NCBI RefSeq assembly: GCF_039524395.1
Contig: NZ_BAAAGO010000031.1
Length of the DNA: 64,000 bases
Direction: 5' to 3' (one strand)
Source of the DNA: Micropruina glycogenica
Lineage (GTDB): Bacteria > Actinomycetota > Actinomycetes > Propionibacteriales > Propionibacteriaceae
The position numbers were made by a program, and so were the translations under genes. Positions 59,139 through 64,000 of the stretch are shown here, one piece after another. How positions within the stretch are numbered: position 1 is the first letter of the stretch; every line of letters begins with the position of its first letter. The notes under the pieces were generated by a model that ran no database searches, was not told the DNA's origin, and was given only the letters and a program-made list of their open reading frames with translations.

Positions 59139-60431
59139 ATGGCGCGCCAGCACTCACGTCCACGCTGGCACTACTCGCCGCTGCAGACGTGGATGAACGA
59201 CCCCAACGGGCTGATCCACTACGCCGGCACGTGGCACCTGTTCTACCAGTCGAACCCCTCGGACGACCGCTGGGGCAACATGTCGTGGGGGCACGCGACG
59301 TCGCCCGACCTGTTGACCTGGACCGAGCATCATGTCGCGCTGTGGCATACCGACAGCGAAGAGATCTTCTCGGGCAGTTGTGTGTTCGACGCCACCAACT
59401 CCAGCGACCTGGGCACCGCCGACTGGCCGCCGCTGGTGGCGATCTACACCGCCAACTACCGCCCGGGCAGCGAGCGGCACGGCACCCAGGCCCAGTGCCT
59501 CGCCTACAGCCTCGACGGCGGATCGCACTGGACCAACTACTCCGGCAACCCGGTGCTCGACAGAGGCTCGGCCAACTTTCGCGACCCCAAGGTGTTTCGG
59601 CACGGCGACGCCTGGGTGATGGTGGCCGTCGAGGCCGAAAACCAGCAGGTGGTGATCTACCGCTCGACCAACCTGGTCGACTGGACGTACTGCTCGACGT
59701 TCGGCCCGGCGCATGCGGCCGCGGGCGTCTGGGAGTGCCCCGACCTGTTCGAACTGCCGGTGGCCGGACATGACGAGACCCGCTGGGTGCTGCTGGTGAA
59801 CGTCAACCCGGGCGGGGTGGCCGGTGGCAGCGGCTGCCAGTACTTCGTCGGTGATTTCGACGGCCACACGTTCACCCCAGACCGGGTGATCGCCACGTCG
59901 ACCGATCGTGACCTCGGTCTCGACGACCCGCTGCTGCGGTCGTACGACTGGTTCGACTACGGCCGCGACTGCTATGCCGTGGTGTCGTTCGCGGACGCCC
60001 CGGGCGGCCGCCGGATCGTGTTGGGCTGGATGAACAACTGGGACTACGCCGCCGACGTGCCGCTGACCGGCGGTCGTAGCATCATGACCATCCCCCGTGA
60101 ACTCGACCTGGTGCTTCTCGACGACGGTTACCGGGTGCGGCAGCGGCCCGTCCGAGAGCTGCCCGTGGACGCCCTGCAGCATCACGCACTGGCGGCCGGC
60201 GACCGGGTCGTCATCAACGGAGTCGCGCTGGAGTATCACAACGGGGTGCTCAGCCTCGATCGTCGCGGGGTGGGTATGAACGACTTTCACGAGGCGTTCG
60301 GCAGCCGGCAGTGGGCCGAGGTGCCCGGCGAGCCCGAAACCGTCCACGTGGACGTGCTGGTCGACACCTGTTCGATCGAGGTGTTCGCCGCCGGCGGCCT
60401 GGTGACCATCAGCGATCTGGTCTTCTTCTGA
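59139..60431 (+). CDS. GH32 beta-fructosidase (sucrose/fructan hydrolase)
   Basis: This 430-residue enzyme belongs to GH32. The three catalytic motifs are present: WMNDPNG (nucleophile Asp), FRDPKVF (stabiliser Asp) and WECPDLFEL (acid/base Glu). The FSGSCVFDATNS block is also conserved. The C-terminal beta-sandwich is short and ends CSIEVFAAGGLVTISDLVFF, a truncated version of the usual SVEIFxNxG ending. No signal peptide, so it acts inside the cell on sucrose or small fructo-oligosaccharides, perhaps phosphorylated. No sugar transporter or regulator is adjacent. Start at the ATG 59139 is favoured by the TACCAT box. Confidence 0.92.
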   Translation: MARQHSRPRWHYSPLQTWMNDPNGLIHYAGTWHLFYQSNPSDDRWGNMSWGHATSPDLLTWTEHHVALWHTDSEEIFSGSCVFDATNSSDLGTADWPPLVAIYTANYRPGSERHGTQAQCLAYSLDGGSHWTNYSGNPVLDRGSANFRDPKVFRHGDAWVMVAVEAENQQVVIYRSTNLVDWTYCSTFGPAHAAAGVWECPDLFELPVAGHDETRWVLLVNVNPGGVAGGSGCQYFVGDFDGHTFTPDRVIATSTDRDLGLDDPLLRSYDWFDYGRDCYAVVSFADAPGGRRIVLGWMNNWDYAADVPLTGGRSIMTIPRELDLVLLDDGYRVRQRPVRELPVDALQHHALAAGDRVVINGVALEYHNGVLSLDRRGVGMNDFHEAFGSRQWAEVPGEPETVHVDVLVDTCSIEVFAAGGLVTISDLVFF

Positions 60432-60452
60432 ACCTCGCCCAGCGGGCTGAGC

Positions 60453-60525
60453 CAGAAGTGAGGACGGTTCTCTTTCTGTATCACCGGCAATCTGAGCCGG
60501 AATGAGAACCGTCCCATTCGGGCTC
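60453..60525. repeat. Two ACCGTCC-core palindromes between GH32 and PIG-L genes
   Basis: Copy one (60453-60478) has CAGAAxxGAG and CTCxxTCTG arms. Copy two (60493-60525) has GAGCCxGAATG and CATTCxGGCTC arms, all paired, around GAGAACCGTCC. They share the TGAGCC start with the copy at 55739. Confidence 0.82.
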
Positions 60526-60541
60526 GGGCATACTTGCCGCC

Positions 60542-61336
60542 GTGTCCACGATCGTGTTCGTTCATGCCCACCCCGACGACGAAGGCACCCTGACCGCCGG
60601 GTCGATGATCCGGGCCGCCGAGGAGGGCCATCGCGTGGTGGTGGTGTTCGCCACCCACGGTGAGCACGGCGAGGCTGCCGTTGATCTCGCAGCCGGCGAA
60701 ACCGTGGCGCAGCGCCGCATGAAGGAGGCGGCCAACGCCGCCGAGGTCGCCGGTATCGAGCGTGTGCACTGGTTGGGCTATGCCGACTCGGGCATGGCGG
60801 GGTGGACGCAGAACAACGACCCCGACGCGTTCCTGCAGGCCGATCTCGACCAGGCGGCCGGGCGGCTGGCAGCCGTGCTCGACCATGAACAGGCGGACGT
60901 GCTGGTGGGCTACGACTGGCACGGCAACTACGGCCATCCCGATCACGTCAGGGTGCACCAGGTCGTGCGCCGGGCGGCCGAACTGGCCGCCCAGCGTCCG
61001 CGATTGTTCGAGGCCACGATGAACCGCGACCTCATGCGACGCAACTTCGAGTTGGCGAAGAGCGCAGGCATCGAGGGCGCGGAAGACTTCGACCCCGACG
61101 CTCCGATGACCGACGGCAACCCGCTCGGCACCCCCGAGGCCGAACTCAACCTACAGGTCGACGTCACCGGCCAACTGGCCAAGCGGCGCACGATGATGGC
61201 CTGCCACATCAGCCAGGTCACCGACGTGGGGGGCATGCTGGCCATGCCGGTGGAAGCGTTCGAGGCGATGTTCAGCCGCGAGCACTACATCGAGGTGGGC
61301 AGCACCGACCCGATGCGCCTCGGCTGGCTGGTGTGA
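60542..61336 (+). CDS. PIG-L family deacetylase (MshB/Mca type)
   Basis: This 264-residue zinc hydrolase has the PIG-L motif HAHPDDEGTLTAGSMIRAAEEG and the second metal motif YGHPDHVRVHQVVR. Actinobacterial members include MshB (N-acetylglucosaminyl-inositol deacetylase of mycothiol synthesis) and Mca (mycothiol conjugate amidase). Length and layout fit either, and the distinguishing residues cannot be settled by eye. The GTG at 60542 has a weak TACTTG box 5 nt before. The small hypothetical gene follows after 7 bp. Confidence 0.85.
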   Translation: MSTIVFVHAHPDDEGTLTAGSMIRAAEEGHRVVVVFATHGEHGEAAVDLAAGETVAQRRMKEAANAAEVAGIERVHWLGYADSGMAGWTQNNDPDAFLQADLDQAAGRLAAVLDHEQADVLVGYDWHGNYGHPDHVRVHQVVRRAAELAAQRPRLFEATMNRDLMRRNFELAKSAGIEGAEDFDPDAPMTDGNPLGTPEAELNLQVDVTGQLAKRRTMMACHISQVTDVGGMLAMPVEAFEAMFSREHYIEVGSTDPMRLGWLV

Positions 61337-61343
61337 ACCCGTG

Positions 61344-61721
61344 ATGAGCGATTCTCACCCGGTGACCGACCAGTTCTGGCCCACCCTGCCGCAGCCCCTC
61401 GACCGATCCGACGACTCACGTGAGCCGTCGAACACCGAGTTCACGGTGATCGTCGAACAGACCGAGGGCAGCGGCAACAGCATGCGCTGGCTGGCCGTGC
61501 CGGTGACGCCGAGCACCTGGGACGACCGCGAAACCGCCCGCGCCGAGGCCCAGCGGTACGCCTGGACGTTTCAACCGCGGCACCCGATGAGCGAACAGCG
61601 GCGGTCGGTCTACCGAGTCTCGCCCGATGAGTACCTGGTGATCATCGAGGGCGCCACCATGACGTTCTCACTGCGGGTCACCGTGGCCGAGCCGCTCGGC
61701 TACCACAGCTCAGATCGGTAG
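61344..61721 (+). CDS. Conserved hypothetical protein downstream of the PIG-L gene
   Basis: This 125-residue soluble protein opens with a Pro/Asp-rich segment (QFWPTLPQPLDRSDDSREP), then a compact alpha/beta region FTVIVEQTEGSGNSMRWLAVPVTPS and a C-terminal EYLVIIEGATMTFSLRVTVAEPLG. I know no family name. It lies 7 bp after the PIG-L gene and is probably co-transcribed. Its last 12 bases overlap the end of the convergent dprE2 gene. The GTG at 61341 directly before the ATG is an alternative start. Confidence 0.65.
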   Translation: MSDSHPVTDQFWPTLPQPLDRSDDSREPSNTEFTVIVEQTEGSGNSMRWLAVPVTPSTWDDRETARAEAQRYAWTFQPRHPMSEQRRSVYRVSPDEYLVIIEGATMTFSLRVTVAEPLGYHSSDR

Positions 61722-62471
61722 CCTGCGAAACACCGGACGGGGCACGTGCCGCAGCGCCATCATCACGAACCGGAACGCCGGCGGCACCCAGATCAGCGTC
61801 TTGCCGTCGGCGACGGCCTGCACGATCTGCTTCGCTGCGTCCCCCTTGTCGACGGTCAGCGGCGCCTCTTTCACGCCGGCCGACATGCGCGTGCGCACCT
61901 GCCCGGGCCGGACGACGAGCACCTTGGGCCCCAGCCCGTCCAACGCCTCACCGAGGTTGAGGTAGAAGCCGTCGAGCCCGGCCTTGGTCGAGCCGTAGAC
62001 GAAGTTCGAGCGCCGCACCCGCTCGCCGGCCACGGTGCTCATGGCCACGATCTGGCCGTGGCCCTGCGCCTTGAACCGCTCGCCGAGCAGCACGCCGACG
62101 CTGACCGCGCCGGTGTAGTTGACCTGGCAGATCTGCACGGCTTTGGCCTGGTTCTGCCAAAGTTCTTCGGCGTCGCCGAGCAGGCCGAACGCCACGATGG
62201 CCAGGTCGATGTCGCCGCCGGCGAAGGCTGCCTCGACCACCGCGGGGTGGGTGTCGAACGCGGTGGCGTCGAAGTCGAGCACCTCAACCGCGGTGGCGCC
62301 CTGCACCTTCAGGGCGTCCACCGACGCCTCGGTCAGCGGGTCGCCCGGCTGGCAGGCCAGCACCACGCGCACGGGCTGGCGGCGCAGGTACTCGGTGATG
62401 ATCGCCAGGCCGATCTCAGAGGTGCCACCCAGCAGCAGAATCGACTGCGGGTTGCCGACGGCGTCGAACAT
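61710..62471 (-). CDS. dprE2: Decaprenylphospho-beta-D-erythro-pentofuranosid-2-ulose 2-reductase
   Basis: This 253-residue short-chain dehydrogenase has the NAD-binding GGTSEIGLAI, the catalytic VYGSTKAGLDGFYLNLGEAL (Tyr-x3-Lys) and VVRPGQVRTRM. It reduces the 2-keto intermediate made by DprE1, completing epimerisation of decaprenyl-phosphoryl ribose to arabinose, the donor for cell-wall arabinan. The ATG at 62469-62471 is close to the normal family start MFDAVGNPQSILLLGG. It lies 41 bp after dprE1 in the same direction, forming the usual pair. The 3' end overlaps the convergent hypothetical gene. Confidence 0.93.
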   Translation of the reverse strand: MFDAVGNPQSILLLGGTSEIGLAIITEYLRRQPVRVVLACQPGDPLTEASVDALKVQGATAVEVLDFDATAFDTHPAVVEAAFAGGDIDLAIVAFGLLGDAEELWQNQAKAVQICQVNYTGAVSVGVLLGERFKAQGHGQIVAMSTVAGERVRRSNFVYGSTKAGLDGFYLNLGEALDGLGPKVLVVRPGQVRTRMSAGVKEAPLTVDKGDAAKQIVQAVADGKTLIWVPPAFRFVMMALRHVPRPVFRRLPI

Positions 62472-62512
62472 GGGGTCTCGCTTTCGTGCGTGATTCGCGG
62501 GGACGCGTGGGG

Positions 62513-63943
62513 TCAGATGAGTTCGAGCCGGCGGCCCAGGTCTGAGGCGAACACCCCGTCGGGGTCGATGGCGCGCCGGGTCGCGATCCACGCGTCGATG
62601 TCGGGGTACATGGCGTGGAAGGTGGCGGCTGTGGTGCGGCTGTCCTTGGCGGTGTAGAGCCGTCCGCCGAACTCGAGAATGCGGGCGTCCAGCCCGGTCA
62701 GAAACTCGTTCAGCCCGGCCTTGATCGGAAAGTCGACGCACACGTTCCAGCCCGCCATCGGGTAGCTGAGCGGGGCGCGGTTGCCCTCGCCGAACAGCTT
62801 GAACACGTTGAGGAACGAGTAGTGGCCCGAGCGTTGGATGTCGCCGATGATCGCCTTGAACTCATCGATCGCCGACGGCGGCACCACGAACTGGTACTGC
62901 AGAAAGCCGGCCGGCCCATAAGCGCGGTTCCACTCGCTGAACATGTCGAGCGGGTGATAGAAGCCGGTGAGGGTCTGGATCTTGTTGGTGTAGTTGCCCG
63001 ACTTGGCGTACCACACCGTGCCCAGCGCGCTGAAGGTGAACTTGTTGGCCAGCCCGTTGGGAAAGACGTCGGGCAGTTCGAACAGCGGCTTGGCGCTGAA
63101 GTGCAGGGGGTCGGCGGCCAGTTTGGGCGCATACTCCTGCAGTTGCGCGAGCGTGGCCAGGCTGCCGCGTGACACGGCGGCACGACCGAGTTTGGGGGGC
63201 GCCGAGATGGCGTCGAACCAGGCCGAGCTGTAGTCGTAGCGGGCCTCGGAGCCGTCGGAGTGCACTGCGATGGTCTCGTCGAGACTGTCGGTGACCACGC
63301 CGTCGGCCAGAAAGTACGCGGTTTCGGTGCGGGTCATCGCCAGCCGCACCCGCAGAATGATGCCGGTCATGCCCACACCGCCGATGGTGGCCCAGAACAG
63401 GCTGCCGTCGGGGTCGTCGGAACTGCCTTCGGGGGTGAGGGTGAGCACCCGTCCATCGGCCACCAGCAGGTCCATGGACGTGACGTGGTCGCCGAAGCTG
63501 CCCGCCGAATGGTGGTTCTTGCCGTGCACGTCGCAGCCGATGGCACCGCCGATGGTGACCTGGCGGGTGCCGGGCAGCACGGGCACCCACAGGCCGTAGG
63601 GCAGGGCGGCACGCATCAGGGCGTCGAGGCTGACCCCCGCGTCGAGGTCGATGATGCCGGTCTCGGTGTCGATCTCGTGGATGGTGTCGAGGCCGTTCAT
63701 GTCGATCACCAGGCCGCCGGTGTTCTGGGCCACGTCGCCGTAGCTGCGCCCCAGCCCCCGCGCGACCACGCCGCGCTTGAGGTGTGACGGCTTGCCGGCG
63801 TTGTGGTCGGCCACCGCGGCCACGGCCGCGATCACGCGGTCGGGGGTGGTGGGACGCAACACGTGCGACAGGCCGGACGCGGTGCGTCCCCAGCCCGAGA
63901 GCGGTTCGAGAGAGGTTGGCAGGTCGGTCGCTGTAGTGAACAT
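62513..63943 (-). CDS. dprE1: Decaprenylphosphoryl-beta-D-ribose oxidase
   Basis: This 476-residue FAD enzyme oxidises the 2'-OH of decaprenyl-phosphoryl ribose. The PCMH-type FAD domain has RGLGRSYGDVAQNTGG and GGAIGCDVHGKNHHSAGSFGDHV; the C-terminal domain has GWNVCVDFPIKAGL, with the conserved Cys near residue 402 that corresponds to the benzothiazinone target of mycobacterial DprE1, and LYTAKDSRTT with the active-site Lys. Only this window edge limits upstream data. A TAGACT box on the minus strand (63952-63957) stands 8 nt before the ATG. It is first of the dprE1-dprE2 pair. Confidence 0.95.
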   Translation of the reverse strand: MFTTATDLPTSLEPLSGWGRTASGLSHVLRPTTPDRVIAAVAAVADHNAGKPSHLKRGVVARGLGRSYGDVAQNTGGLVIDMNGLDTIHEIDTETGIIDLDAGVSLDALMRAALPYGLWVPVLPGTRQVTIGGAIGCDVHGKNHHSAGSFGDHVTSMDLLVADGRVLTLTPEGSSDDPDGSLFWATIGGVGMTGIILRVRLAMTRTETAYFLADGVVTDSLDETIAVHSDGSEARYDYSSAWFDAISAPPKLGRAAVSRGSLATLAQLQEYAPKLAADPLHFSAKPLFELPDVFPNGLANKFTFSALGTVWYAKSGNYTNKIQTLTGFYHPLDMFSEWNRAYGPAGFLQYQFVVPPSAIDEFKAIIGDIQRSGHYSFLNVFKLFGEGNRAPLSYPMAGWNVCVDFPIKAGLNEFLTGLDARILEFGGRLYTAKDSRTTAATFHAMYPDIDAWIATRRAIDPDGVFASDLGRRLELI

Positions 63944-64000
63944 CGGGGCTCAGTCTATCGCCGGGCGCCGGTGCGCACCGGCCGCGTGCAGGATCGTCCG

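Overview
The window is very high in G+C, with third-position G/C in almost every codon and long antisense shadow ORFs. It reads as chromosome from an actinomycete. The evidence is a diheme QcrC/QcrA/QcrB complex with CtaC/D/E/F, a GuaB1-type IMPDH paralogue, DprE1/DprE2, DUF3043 and DUF4191 proteins, a GlnR-type operator at glnA, and many genes that begin with GTG directly behind a TANNNT box (leaderless pattern). The repeat style and gene mix suggest the order Propionibacteriales. That rank is an inference, not a proof.

Layout. 1-3.8 kb: tail of an IS110-like transposase, cyclophilin, a divergent LysE exporter/LysG regulator pair, and a repeat-rich membrane protein ending in a sunset-type domain. 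4.1-7.7 kb: a small HTH-like protein, an orphan prepilin peptidase, then trpD in an operon with a degenerate receiver protein and a CtaG-like oxidase assembly factor. 7.8-18.3 kb: the respiratory block ctaE-qcrC-qcrA-qcrB (+), then guaB1, a proC-like pseudogene, ctaC-ctaD-ctaF (-) and an ErpA-type Fe-S carrier. 18.8-25.7 kb: glycerate kinase, PspA, DUF3043, an AraC regulator facing a DUF1772 protein, gcvT and an iron-type alcohol dehydrogenase. 25.8-34.6 kb: pepA, a flavoprotein, the two-lipoyl dihydrolipoamide acyltransferase, then lipB and lipA, so the lipoylated enzyme and its lipoylation genes lie together, interrupted by an AbiEi/DUF559-like gene boxed in by inverted repeats. 34.6-44.1 kb: DUF4191, an ABC-F ATPase, treY-treZ, and a double-length 6-phosphofructokinase of eukaryotic architecture. 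44.3-50.8 kb: a peptide ABC transporter (dppA, B, C and a fused DF ATPase). 51-53 kb: RDD protein and glnA with a full GlnR box. 53.4-64 kb: quinone-reductase-like MDR protein, YjbR, APH-like kinase, VOC protein, CynX/NimT MFS transporter, lipoprotein amidase, GH32 hydrolase, PIG-L deacetylase, and dprE2/dprE1.

What stands out. The fused phosphofructokinase has a catalytic N-half and a degenerate C-half like animal and fungal PFK. Intergenic DNA carries at least five families of palindromic repeats. One of them keeps a GGAACCGTCCCC core inside self-complementary arms whose sequence differs from locus to locus. A second is a 40-bp palindrome found at two convergent gene ends. A third forms the two long inverted repeats on either side of the AbiEi/DUF559-like gene. 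I found no CRISPR array, no rRNA or tRNA gene, no prophage and no complete insertion sequence.
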